Translations under genes and position numbers: made by a program
Shown: in pieces, positions 47,914 through 56,577 of the stretch
Numbering within the stretch: position 1 is the stretch's first letter
Layout of the letters: the number at the start of each line of letters is the position of its first letter
Assembly: GCA_945639195.1 (NCBI GenBank)
Contig: CALZEE010000002.1
Span: forward strand, 124,001-188,000
DNA: 64,000 nt
Reading direction: 5' to 3'
DNA from: an uncultured Ignatzschineria sp.
GTDB lineage: Bacteria; Pseudomonadota; Gammaproteobacteria; Cardiobacteriales; Wohlfahrtiimonadaceae
Notes under the pieces: generated by a model
Told to the model about the DNA's origin: nothing
The model's input: the letters and a program-made list of their open reading frames with translations, nothing else
Database searches by the model: none

Positions 47914-47969
47914 ATCTGGCTGATCTAGAATCTCAAATCTAGATTCTAGATAGCTTCATTTCTATCCTA

Positions 47970-48791
47970 TTACCGGCATTGTGCGGTGATAAACGGATTA
48001 TCATTGCCTTGTTGCTTTGCAATAATCTGATTGCGCTTGCATTCCCATGCTTTAGGCGGGTGCTGTTTGTCCCATGTACGCATCAGTTTTTGCTCACGAT
48101 CTGCGATCTCAAGGTTATAACGATCGATCATATAGAGATAGGTGCGTGCGATCATCCCTTTTACTTCATTGCGAGGATGCACCTGACGATTCTTGAAGTC
48201 TGTGGCAAATTCACAGCGACCATATTGATCAAAGCGTTTGGCAAACTCCCCAAAGCGGAAGTTAGAGCGATCGGCATTCACCTCACCAATAGCGGGCTGT
48301 AGATTATGCATATCGCCCTCCATCTCATTAAAGAATGCGCTGTAGTTTGGCTGTGTCTTACAGTTTTCACGGCCACCATTTTGCCAGCATTGAAGCTGAT
48401 TACCGAAGGCATATGCCGGCATTACATGCTCCCATTCGATACGATTAGCACGTACATCATTACTACGAACCTTATAACCACAGCTCTTTAAATCCGGAAT
48501 ACCTTTTTTACCTTCCCAGCTAAAATCACAGCCACAATAGAACTCTTTTTGTTCTGGATGGGCTTGATAAAGATTGATGAGTCGCGTTTTTGCCTTATTA
48601 AAGGTCATCTCACTATTCGTTGGGATTTCAGGCTGATGACCGCCGGTTAAACCGCCTAAATCGATATCCCCAAAGTAGCTACCGATAGCAATAAGGATAA
48701 TACCGCCGATCCAGTAGAGCGGGTTCTTTTTCTTGAAGAGCTGTTTTGCGATCTGCTCGAAAATATTTTGTTGTTTCTTTTTACGTGCCAT
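47970..48791 (-). CDS. membrane-anchored endonuclease I family nuclease
   Basis: The 273-aa product has an N-terminal basic stretch and a membrane anchor (about residues 25-44) instead of a cleavable signal. The EndA/Dns beta-beta-alpha-metal domain follows: RIEWEHVMPAYAFG with the catalytic His, EMEGDMHNLQPAIGEVNADRS (quoted in part) with the metal-binding Asn, and KGMIARTYLYMIDRY. Several cysteines suggest disulphides in the periplasm. In pneumococcus the EndA nuclease acts in DNA uptake, which is of interest given the putative uptake word, although secreted nucleases may also just feed on DNA. Confidence 0.85.
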   Translation of the reverse strand: MARKKKQQNIFEQIAKQLFKKKNPLYWIGGIILIAIGSYFGDIDLGGLTGGHQPEIPTNSEMTFNKAKTRLINLYQAHPEQKEFYCGCDFSWEGKKGIPDLKSCGYKVRSNDVRANRIEWEHVMPAYAFGNQLQCWQNGGRENCKTQPNYSAFFNEMEGDMHNLQPAIGEVNADRSNFRFGEFAKRFDQYGRCEFATDFKNRQVHPRNEVKGMIARTYLYMIDRYNLEIADREQKLMRTWDKQHPPKAWECKRNQIIAKQQGNDNPFITAQCR

Positions 48792-48935
48792 TAAATACTG
48801 TAATCCAATTTAACTCATGATTTTAAGGGGGTTTTACCAGAGAATAAGCATTCCCCGAATGATTTTAAGTAGACTATTATACGGATAAAGTGCCATAAGC
48901 ACAGGATACGATCATTGCTTGAACTGTTTTTGCTC

Positions 48936-48941
48936 TATAAT
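48936..48941 (+). promoter_or_regulatory. -10 element upstream of the DIP1984 gene
   Basis: A perfect TATAAT lies 40 bp before ATG 48982. The best -35 (TTGCTT at 48915-48920) is 15 bp away, which is short. Confidence 0.4.
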
Positions 48942-48981
48942 AGAGCGCTATTATCAATTTTTGATGTAAGAAGGAATAAAC

Positions 48982-49443
48982 ATGACAATGACACTCGGTG
49001 AAGCTTTAAACGTTCGCGCTGATCTCCAAACCCGTATTGCGCAATTAACTGCGCGCTTAATGGAAAATGTGAAAGTTCAAGAGGGCGATTCTCCGGCATT
49101 GTCGCCACAAGATCTTCGTAAAGAGCTCTTTATTGCGGTCGATACGTTGGGGAAATTAGTGGCAAGAATCAACCAAACGAATAATCTTACCGCAATCAGT
49201 GACGAGCAGAAGCTGGTTGATGCATTAATTGAGCGTGAAAACCTCATGAAAAAGCGCAATATTATTAATCAAATGATCGAAAAAGCCTCTAACAATGAGA
49301 ACCGCTACAGCATGTCTGAAATCAAGTTCGTGAGCGTCGTAGACGTCGCTGGGCTTCAAAAAGAGTATGACGCATTATCTAAAAAATGGCGTGAGCTCGA
49401 TAACAAGATCCAAGGAATTAATTGGATCACAGCGCTTATTTAG
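48982..49443 (+). CDS. DIP1984 family (septicolysin-like) protein
   Basis: The 153-aa mostly helical coiled-coil protein matches the DIP1984 family: LGEALNVRADLQTRIAQL at the start, ARINQTNNLT in the middle and 'KWRELDNKIQGINW' near the end. Function is unknown despite the 'septicolysin' name given to some members. The ribosome-binding site aaggaa lies before ATG 48982. A terminator that includes an ATGCCGG word follows at 49631. Confidence 0.8.
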   Translation: MTMTLGEALNVRADLQTRIAQLTARLMENVKVQEGDSPALSPQDLRKELFIAVDTLGKLVARINQTNNLTAISDEQKLVDALIERENLMKKRNIINQMIEKASNNENRYSMSEIKFVSVVDVAGLQKEYDALSKKWRELDNKIQGINWITALI

Positions 49444-49630
49444 TTACAATAAAGACGGCAAAATAGAGAAGGCGAGTACAAACCAACCCAACTGTAGTGT
49501 TAACAGCACAAAAACCTTAACCATTTACGTTAAGAACAGTTTACTCCGCAGCGCAAGTTGCAGAACGGTGAACAAAGTATCATTTACTCCCACGTACTGA
49601 TTCTCTATTAGGGTGGGATTGGGGAAACTC

Positions 49631-49660
49631 CTCGGCGTTTTATAAATGCCGGGTTTTTTT
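49631..49660 (+). terminator. terminator after the DIP1984 gene
   Basis: A 10-bp stem (49631-49640 with 49644-49653, 3-nt loop, one G-U or two) ends in seven T. The right arm carries ATGCCGG at 49646-49652. Confidence 0.7.
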
Positions 49661-49993
49661 ATGGGTGGTTGAAAATTGTAAAGATTACTTAGTAAAAATA
49701 GAATATTATTAGGTATATCAATTATTTATATTAAAAGTCACCATCCGAAAATGCCATTGAAAAGCCATAAAACATCAGTCTGTCAATCATTTTTGATGAG
49801 GATATAGGCATAAAAATATAATCCGCAATATTAAATTTATTTGAAAATCAGTGATTTGTTAAATAATTAAAGAAGATGACTTGTTTCTTGACGAGTGAAA
49901 GGTTAATATATGTAAATCCTGTAAATAAAGTTACATTTTGCAACAAAAAAGTCTTAGTATTCAGTAAGATATTAAGCAATATCCCCAATAAAG

Positions 49994-50026
49994 AAACCGC
50001 CAAGATACGTCTTCGGTGGTTTTTTT
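49994..50026 (+). terminator. orphan intrinsic terminator
   Basis: Twelve base pairs (one bulged C, one G-U) capped by a tacg tetraloop and followed by seven T. No gene ends just before it. It lies 100 bp before the GNAT start codon, so it ends either a small RNA or an attenuated leader. Confidence 0.75.
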
Positions 50027-50126
50027 GTGTCTATTTTATTGAAGAAATTCTCAAAGAGATTAATCCCGAGGATAATAGGGTCTCTGTTAAACTGGTTTCT
50101 TTTGTAAAAATTATGGAGCTAATTTT

Positions 50127-50567
50127 ATGGCATCTTCAGACTTATTAATTCGGGAACTTAGTCGTCCTGAGGATCTTCCTGCAATTGTAGACATCTGGTT
50201 AGATGCTTCCATTATTGCGCATGATTTTATATCTGAGGACTTTTGGAAAAGTCAGGTAGCAAATATGCGCGATCTCTATTTACCTTCAGCAAATGTGTAT
50301 CTCGCAATTGAAAACCAACAAATTTTGGGATTTTATGCGGTAAACAATAACAGGCTAGAAGCTCTTTTTGTCACACCAGAAGCGCAGGGAAAGGGAATTG
50401 GTCAAGCATTATTGAATCATGCAAAACAGATGTTTCGATCATTAACACTTTCTGTCTATCAAGAAAATAAACGAAGTTGTGATTTCTATTTAATGCAAGG
50501 ATTCTCAATCGTGAGTAAAAATATTGATGAAAGCACAGGGCATTTGGAATGGGAAATGAAGTGCTAA
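50127..50567 (+). CDS. GNAT-family N-acetyltransferase, YjaB-like
   Basis: The 146-aa single GNAT domain contains PAIVDIWLDASIIAHDFI at the N-terminus, as in YjaB. The acetyl-CoA motif is LEALFVTPEAQGKGIGQALL (R/Q-x-x-G-x-G/A). LSVYQENKRSCDFYLMQGF is the conserved C-terminal helix. The substrate is unknown. Ribosome-binding site tggag lies 9 bases before ATG 50127. It marks the left edge of an AT-rich accessory region. Confidence 0.8.
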   Translation: MASSDLLIRELSRPEDLPAIVDIWLDASIIAHDFISEDFWKSQVANMRDLYLPSANVYLAIENQQILGFYAVNNNRLEALFVTPEAQGKGIGQALLNHAKQMFRSLTLSVYQENKRSCDFYLMQGFSIVSKNIDESTGHLEWEMKC

Positions 50568-50639
50568 AGTAAATGTTCTATAAGTTTCAAATCAATATTT
50601 CTAATATATCAGGATACGTGGATATTTTACCTAGCCGTA

Positions 50640-50817
50640 ATGAAGAATAAAAGACATCCAAATGTGCGACAGGAAATAGAATGAAGTAAATTATTTTTTC
50701 AATAAGTTATTATTAGAATATGGCATCGTAGAAAAATGGACAAACGAACCGAAGAAGGATGTAAAGAATAAAATAGGTAGTGTATGGGTATTAGTGAATC
50801 TAAAAGAGAGAAAATAA
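50640..50817 (+). pseudogene. frameshifted remnant of an unknown gene
   Basis: From ATG 50640 one frame reads MKNKRHPNVRQEIE and stops at 50682. A single-base shift near 50680 continues into NEVNYFFNKLLLEYGIVEKW and then TNEPKKDVKNKIGSVWVLV, stopping at 50815-50817. Together they give about 59 plausible residues. The final stop overlaps the ATG of the next gene (TAATG), the usual sign of translational coupling, so this looks like the decayed end of a former upstream partner. No family is recognised, and the ATG lacks a ribosome-binding site. Confidence 0.35.
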
Positions 50818-51527
50818 TGAATAATTCTGAGTTATATAATTTATACGATAAGCTTTTGCATGAGCAAGAGGGTAAGGCTTGGTCAGAAGAATGGCATCAG
50901 CGCTATAAAGCTTTACATACTCAGGCACTTGAGTATTGTGTCAAAGGATTCACACTGCCACATAGTGAAAAACAAAGAATATTTCTTGAAGAGTTGTTAT
51001 ATAAAAACTTTGATAATCGTATTGCCTCTAAAGGACTATCAACTTTAAGTTGGGCAACCTTTAATAACCTCATTGAGGACGAAGAGTTTATCACTGCGCT
51101 AAATGATCTTTTTAGACTTTTTGCGGATAAAATTTCACTCGATCAACTAGAAATGGTCGAAGCAAAATATCAGGCGTTTAAAGAAATTTGGCTTCAAAAG
51201 AAAGGTAACAATAATCCTGTTATTACGAATCGGATCATCGCGACATTAACATTGCATGTCTCTTCTACTGTAGATAGGGCCAAGTTTAATCAAGTCTTAG
51301 AATATTTAGCAGGTAAAAATTTTATTGATATGAAAGATTATGATTATAAACCTTGGCTCACGCGCAATTATTTATTAATGGAAGCACTTCGTAACGCGTT
51401 TAAAGATCATAACCTAGCGGATACAATAGATGATTATTACTTAAGTATCTTTGTGTGGATGATCTATTTAGATATTCAAAAGAAGGCTAAACCTAAACTC
51501 CTAGAAATAAAAAGCGGGAACGATTGA
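50817..51527 (+). CDS. hypothetical protein
   Basis: The 236-aa helical, acidic, soluble protein starts MNNSELYNLYDKLL. ATG 50817 is chosen because gagag lies 7-8 bases before it and because its A overlaps the stop of the frameshifted remnant upstream; an ATG at 50784 has no ribosome-binding site. Tryptophan-rich segments such as GKAWSEEWHQRY and YLSIFVWMIYLDIQKKAK are visible. No family is recognised. A strong terminator at 51558 separates it from the AAA-HNH pair. Confidence 0.6.
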   Translation: MNNSELYNLYDKLLHEQEGKAWSEEWHQRYKALHTQALEYCVKGFTLPHSEKQRIFLEELLYKNFDNRIASKGLSTLSWATFNNLIEDEEFITALNDLFRLFADKISLDQLEMVEAKYQAFKEIWLQKKGNNNPVITNRIIATLTLHVSSTVDRAKFNQVLEYLAGKNFIDMKDYDYKPWLTRNYLLMEALRNAFKDHNLADTIDDYYLSIFVWMIYLDIQKKAKPKLLEIKSGND

Positions 51528-51557
51528 TTCAACAATTGTGATGATTTAAACAGATAG

Positions 51558-51590
51558 AAGCGCAATGGATTGCCAGCATTGCGCTTTTTT
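51558..51590 (+). terminator. strong terminator
   Basis: aagcgcaatg (51558-51567) pairs perfectly with cattgcgctt (51577-51586), 9-nt loop, followed by T-run. Confidence 0.85.
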
Positions 51591-51701
51591 ATGGGTATGG
51601 ATAAATCTTTTTAAAAGTATGCGCTTTGTGGATTTTTTCTAGCTATAGTAGAAGCAGATAATTTAAAGCTTTAAAAATATTAAAAGAATAAGAGGATAAG
51701 C

Positions 51702-53618
51702 ATGACTTCCGAAATCTCATCAGCGCCAGAGTTAATTTATTATTGTGAGTTTGATCCTGAAAATTGGGAAGATCGATTAGAGATCACTTTTTCTAATAAA
51801 CATATAGTGATTTTAAAGTTTCTCTCTTTTAAAGCAGGAGAAATAGAAATTGAGATAGATATTCAACTTAAGAATCTTCTTGTTCCAGTAGGTTTTTTTG
51901 GAGATCATATATTAAATACTATTGCAATAGTTGGTAAAAATGGTGTTGGTAAAAGTAATATCTTGAAGGGGATTTTTATTAATGAAAACCATGAATCGTA
52001 TGAGAGTTTCAATATTTATAAGGTACATGATTTTTTATTTCTTATAGAGTTATCGGATAGAGAAAATGTCTTTATTAAAAATAAAAACACAGGAATTCAG
52101 ATTTATACTACAAGAGAACCATATTTAGATTCTGTAAATGGCCAATATATTAAAGAAGAAAAGTGCTCAAATGCATTAATAATTGGAATGAATTTTCACG
52201 AAGAAAATCATAAAGTAAAAAATTATGTTTATAAAAGAATTTTTCTTGAGCCCAATAATGCAGAAACATTAGAGTTGATACAAGATGTTTTATTCATGGA
52301 ATCTTTTTTTGAAAAAAAAGTGATGCCCATTATAAAGACTAATGATATCGTTGACTTTTATAATGAGGACCAAAAATTTCATAATGGTCAGAGTAATTAC
52401 GTAGTTAAGGCTGATATTTTACAAAAATCCTTATCAGATTTAAAAATATTATTTTTATTTTATATCTCTATTACAGTATTGCGATTCTGTCTCCAAGAGA
52501 ATGGAATAGAGCCTTCCAATGAGCAAGAACAAGAGTTTAATAACTTGGAAGATGCCATTCATAAAATACTATCTATAATGCAGGGGAAATCTGTTAGGCA
52601 TACAGAAAAATATCCAAATCTTATTAAGAAAAAATCAATAGACTTATATGATTTGATGATTAGCCTTTTAAATTGTATATCTTCAATTGAGTGTAGTGTT
52701 GATATTTATAAAAGACGATTAGTTTACAAAGTACTGGTATCAAATGCAGAAGATACCTTTAACCTATTAGAAAGTATTGATTTATTAAATAAAGTTACAA
52801 ACTTAGAAATTTTAGAAGTTTTAATTGGAGAGCATAGTTCTGGTGAGAGATATATACTCGAACAGTTTTCTTCTTTAAGAAAAACGCTTAAAAAAGTAGT
52901 TGAAAATCCTTTTATTCTATATGACTCTATTAAATATAATTCTGTTATTCTTTTAATTGATGAATATGAGCAATACTTGCACCCTGAGTGGTCAAGAAAG
53001 TACTTATCACATCTTTTACGATTTTTGAAAATTGAAAGTGTTAATTTAAATATAAAAATACAAATTATTATTACAACACATTCCCCTTACTTAATCAGCG
53101 ATCTTCCTAAAGAAAACATTCGCTTAATTCAAAAAAACGAAAAAACAGGAAGGCGCACAGTTTCTATTCCTAAGCATGGCTTTGCCAGTAACTATTACGA
53201 TATCTTAAGCGATAGTTTTTTCTTAGAAGATACGATTGGCGAATTTGCCAAACAAAAGATTAATAGCTGGATTAAAGAGCTCAATGAATTAGGAAAGAAA
53301 AATATAGCTGCTTTCAAAGATGATGATCAGGAAATAATATGGGTGATTAATAAAACAGGGCTGAATATACCTGTTAATTTGCTTATCTATACGGATCGTG
53401 AAAAAATTACAAGAATTGATGAGCTTAAAGTGCTTATTCATATTGTAGATGATCAGTTTATCCGTAATAAATTATTAGAATTAGCTGAAGATGTTAGGTG
53501 CCATATTCTTACAAAGGCTGAAAAAAGTAAAAGTTCACGCATAAAACTGATTGAGCAAGAGATCGAAAGGCTAAAAGCAATGAAGAATCAATTGAGCGAG
53601 GAATCAGAAAATGATTAA
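51702..53618 (+). CDS. AAA/ABC-type ATPase of a Septu-like defence pair
   Basis: The 638-aa SMC/OLD-like ATPase has Walker A IVGKNGVGKSNILKG at about residue 87, a signature-like SSGERYILEQF at about 381, Walker B VILLIDEYEQYLHPEW at about 415 and the H-loop IITTHSPYLISDLP at about 462. Such AAA proteins paired with an HNH gene define Septu (PtuA/PtuB) and some retron effectors; no reverse transcriptase is present here. The C-terminal about 40 residues are charged and coiled-coil-like. It overlaps the HNH gene by 8 bp. Low GC and the absence of ATGCCGG words suggest transfer. Confidence 0.78.
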   Translation: MTSEISSAPELIYYCEFDPENWEDRLEITFSNKHIVILKFLSFKAGEIEIEIDIQLKNLLVPVGFFGDHILNTIAIVGKNGVGKSNILKGIFINENHESYESFNIYKVHDFLFLIELSDRENVFIKNKNTGIQIYTTREPYLDSVNGQYIKEEKCSNALIIGMNFHEENHKVKNYVYKRIFLEPNNAETLELIQDVLFMESFFEKKVMPIIKTNDIVDFYNEDQKFHNGQSNYVVKADILQKSLSDLKILFLFYISITVLRFCLQENGIEPSNEQEQEFNNLEDAIHKILSIMQGKSVRHTEKYPNLIKKKSIDLYDLMISLLNCISSIECSVDIYKRRLVYKVLVSNAEDTFNLLESIDLLNKVTNLEILEVLIGEHSSGERYILEQFSSLRKTLKKVVENPFILYDSIKYNSVILLIDEYEQYLHPEWSRKYLSHLLRFLKIESVNLNIKIQIIITTHSPYLISDLPKENIRLIQKNEKTGRRTVSIPKHGFASNYYDILSDSFFLEDTIGEFAKQKINSWIKELNELGKKNIAAFKDDDQEIIWVINKTGLNIPVNLLIYTDREKITRIDELKVLIHIVDDQFIRNKLLELAEDVRCHILTKAEKSKSSRIKLIEQEIERLKAMKNQLSEESEND

Positions 53619-54606
53619 GCTTTCTCATGATTTATATGATCATTTCATTGATAATTATATTACGCTATTACTCCGAAAAGAATTTGATAAAGATAGCTTC
53701 TTCGAGCTCATATCTAGAGCCGCTAATGATAATGAAGATTACAGAATTCTTGATGAACAAAAAGAAGATTTTTTAAGGACTATTTTAGTTAATCCTTTTT
53801 CTAAAGCGTCTTTAGGAAAATATCCATTATTGAAAGACTATTTTCAGTATGTAGTTAATAATAAAAAACCTAACCCAATAGCTGGTGTTGAGGCTGTGAA
53901 AGATGGGAATATTATTACCTTCGAGATGATTTTTGATTATCAAAAATATATGGATAAAATAGAGAAAAAAAAGAAGCTGAGAGTTTATATTATCGAAGCT
54001 GCCGGTGTTGAGGTCTGTCCCTATTGTAATCGGCAATATATTGATATTTTTGATAAAACTAATGGGGGAGCAAAGGCTATTGCGCAGTTAGATCACTATT
54101 ATCCTAAAGAAAAATATCCGCTTTATGCATTATCGTTATATAACCTCATTCCTGTTTGTGGCTCGTGTAATCAAGGGAAATTAGAAGAAGTTGGCAGGGT
54201 TATTTATCCCTTTTCAGAGAATGCTGATAAAGAAAATCAAAGGCCGTATTTTAAAATTAAAGCCGATGATTTGGATAAGTTAACAGGAAAAGCACTTCCT
54301 CAAATCGAATATGCTTTCGAGCAAGATGAAGCAAGTGATGCGAAGAAACAGCACGCAGACTTTTTTCACCATAAAAATATGTATCAAAATCATCAACGAT
54401 TCGCACAGCGATTGTTACAAGCTCAAAAGCTCGATAACCAAGCTTATTTAGATGGAATGAATAAAGTTTTAGAAAAGGAAAATTTACGCCTCAGTAAGAA
54501 TGAGTTAAAGGAACTACTCTATGGTTTCAACGGCTCTGATGAAGAGCTTTTGCAAAAACCATTATCAAAATTAGCGCGAGATCTTATTCCAAGCTTGAAG
54601 CGTTAA
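53611..54606 (+). CDS. HNH endonuclease, PtuB-like partner
   Basis: The 331-aa protein has a central HNH domain. The zinc-type CPYCNRQYIDIF (about residue 136) is followed by AQLDHYYPKEKYPLYALSLYN (quoted in part; D-H catalytic pair, about 157) and PVCGSCNQGK (about 180). The 'DHxxPK...N..PxCxxCN..K' layout is that of PtuB. The C-terminal region is a helical tail. Its ATG overlaps the ATPase stop by 8 bp, so the two are coupled. The predicted role is DNA or tRNA cleavage after phage sensing. It is longer than the classic PtuB. Confidence 0.8.
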   Translation: MIKLSHDLYDHFIDNYITLLLRKEFDKDSFFELISRAANDNEDYRILDEQKEDFLRTILVNPFSKASLGKYPLLKDYFQYVVNNKKPNPIAGVEAVKDGNIITFEMIFDYQKYMDKIEKKKKLRVYIIEAAGVEVCPYCNRQYIDIFDKTNGGAKAIAQLDHYYPKEKYPLYALSLYNLIPVCGSCNQGKLEEVGRVIYPFSENADKENQRPYFKIKADDLDKLTGKALPQIEYAFEQDEASDAKKQHADFFHHKNMYQNHQRFAQRLLQAQKLDNQAYLDGMNKVLEKENLRLSKNELKELLYGFNGSDEELLQKPLSKLARDLIPSLKR

Positions 54607-54707
54607 AATAGGAGTGAGATTACGATATGATGATTAGGGTGTTGGGTATCTTTATTAAGAAAGCATACTGAGTGAGCCGAAGCTTTCATTTTCATGCAGA
54701 GGACAAT

Positions 54708-56105
54708 ATGAAATTTAATATCACTATAAAAATAATAATCCCCCTCAAAATTGTGCTCATCTCAATCTTGCTATGGGTAGGATTATTAGGAAGTGAAGCG
54801 ATCGCAAGTGATGAGAAGCTTGTCGTGCTAGGGAAGTATGAGACGCTTGAATTGGCGCAGGAAGCGGCGCTAAATATTACGAAGATCGATGAGTATATGG
54901 GCATTGATGAACGTTATTTTATTGAATTTGTGGCAGGAGAAAATTCGCCGTATCAGCTTAATTTAGGGCCTTTAGATAAAAGTGAGATTTCGACATTAAA
55001 TCGTGCAAAGACGTTTGCGGATTATTATCCGGATAATGTGCTAGTAGATTTTGCACCACTCTATGAGCGCACGAGCCCTTTCTATATAACGCATTGGGAT
55101 ACGGGGCTTGTGTTAGAGATTATGCCGATCACTCAAACTGCCTTTTATCAAGCTAAGAAGCAGGCCAATATGGTGCGTGATCAGATAAAAACAAGCGCAG
55201 ATCAGCTAGGGGCAACCTATATTAATGAGAGTTTAACCGGTGCTTATCGGGCAATAGAGAAAAACGGCGAGCTGACATTAGAAAAAGCGGTGGAGCATGA
55301 CGGGGCGCGCAGTGATGAATACCAGTTTTTCTATAATTTTACAGATTGGGCGGTGCAGGATCTAAAGATTCCTCCGGCATCATTGTTGATGATCATCGAA
55401 TATTGGGGTGAAGAAGATCTACCGATCACAACAGTGATTGATCAACGCAGTCATACACTTGCTTATTATCGGATGGCAGTTGATAAAGAGGCGATAAAAA
55501 TGCCGGCAATAACGATGAGCCCGATCCGCTATATAGATAATGATTGGATAAAGAAGACGAATATCTCAAAAGAGCGATTCACCAAAATTATGGGTTCTGA
55601 AGAGATCCTACAAGCATTAACGGGGCATTTAACGATCGATGCAAAGATGCTTGATCACTATGATATATTGCAGATTGTTTGGGAAGGGGAGATCATCCCG
55701 CTCTCGGTTTATGGTTTAGAAGGCTATTATCCCGAAGAGGCAATGCTTGTCTTTAGCGCACTTGAAAATTCGCGCGTAGGGCTCGCATTAAATAGAGCCG
55801 GCGATGATCGATTCCAATTTGGGGTGGATTCCGCGAATACAAAATATTCTCCCAATCGGACTTACCGCTTAGTAGGAACTGAAGATGACCGGATGAGTGG
55901 ATATGGTGCGCGATTTTATATTGAAGCGGTCAATAAAGACGATGTTTTAACACATCAAATTCTGCCGCTGCATCTTCCCTTTGGGTTTATCGGCGATCCT
56001 GAAAGTGTTTGGGTGAGTGATGATGAATTATTAGTGAATCCTGGTATGTGGGACGAATTTGAGTATTATTCAATAAAAGTACATCCACTAGAAGAGCATG
56101 ATTAA
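54708..56105 (+). CDS. hypothetical periplasmic protein with SPOR-like N-terminus
   Basis: The 465-aa product has a signal peptide or anchor (about residues 9-31, ending EAIAS). ATG 54708 is chosen because gagg lies 5-6 bases upstream. The first 90 mature residues (VVLGKYETLELAQEAALN, YQLNLGPLDKSEISTLNRA) resemble a SPOR domain, which binds denuded peptidoglycan. The rest is unrecognised. It follows the HNH gene but has the GC content of the core and contains two ATGCCGG words, so it is probably outside the defence region. Confidence 0.55.
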   Translation: MKFNITIKIIIPLKIVLISILLWVGLLGSEAIASDEKLVVLGKYETLELAQEAALNITKIDEYMGIDERYFIEFVAGENSPYQLNLGPLDKSEISTLNRAKTFADYYPDNVLVDFAPLYERTSPFYITHWDTGLVLEIMPITQTAFYQAKKQANMVRDQIKTSADQLGATYINESLTGAYRAIEKNGELTLEKAVEHDGARSDEYQFFYNFTDWAVQDLKIPPASLLMIIEYWGEEDLPITTVIDQRSHTLAYYRMAVDKEAIKMPAITMSPIRYIDNDWIKKTNISKERFTKIMGSEEILQALTGHLTIDAKMLDHYDILQIVWEGEIIPLSVYGLEGYYPEEAMLVFSALENSRVGLALNRAGDDRFQFGVDSANTKYSPNRTYRLVGTEDDRMSGYGARFYIEAVNKDDVLTHQILPLHLPFGFIGDPESVWVSDDELLVNPGMWDEFEYYSIKVHPLEEHD

Positions 56106-56133
56106 GCTATTAACGCCGATTAATAGATATCTT

Positions 56134-56349
56134 TTAAGAATGATCTTTTTTCATCTCTTCTAATAAAGAATTTTCTGATGAGATATTCGCTTTTTGCAAA
56201 GGAAGACTTATTTCGACTTTTGGGGCAGAAAATTTTATAAATAAGAAAGTCAAAAATATGAGAAGCACTAGCTTTCCAGCAACTCTTACCCAGAATGTAC
56301 GATTTTTCATAGGTTTATGGGCTTTAAGAGAATCAGTAGAGCGCGCCAT
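56134..56349 (-). CDS. small membrane protein
   Basis: The 71-aa product has one transmembrane helix (FWVRVAGKLVLLIFLTFLFI) with a basic cytoplasmic side. Aaaggag lies 7 bases before ATG 56349, an almost ideal ribosome-binding site, which supports a real gene. No family is recognised. Confidence 0.6.
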   Translation of the reverse strand: MARSTDSLKAHKPMKNRTFWVRVAGKLVLLIFLTFLFIKFSAPKVEISLPLQKANISSENSLLEEMKKDHS

Positions 56350-56577
56350 GGAAAGACTCCTTTAAGAGGAATTAAAAGGAATTATTTTATTACAGATATT
56401 GTCAATAATCTTCAATAACAATAATTATAAGGTATTTTATATATCTAAAATGTTTTATGAATGAAGCAAAAACTTTATATATGTGAATACAACGTTTTCA
56501 TAAAATTCCACAAAAATTCGGGATTCAGCGTAAAATAAGCCACTTTAAAAAAACATGATCATTATTGGAAGTTGTTG

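Larger units (their letters stand above)
49444..50126 (+). other. 683-bp spacer with two terminators
   Basis: It contains the ATGCCGG-bearing terminator at 49631-49660 and a second strong plus-strand terminator at 49994-50026, with no supported gene between them. See the finding on a possible small RNA or leader. The ORF that crosses this region overlaps the second terminator and is not believable. Confidence 0.5.

Noticed and set aside
49876-50148. 90-aa ORF on the plus strand
   Set aside because: It runs through the strong terminator at 49994-50026 and overlaps the GNAT start; composition is not protein-like.
50817-54606. Retron with AAA-HNH effector
   Set aside because: No reverse transcriptase ORF or msr/msd-like inverted repeat near the pair.
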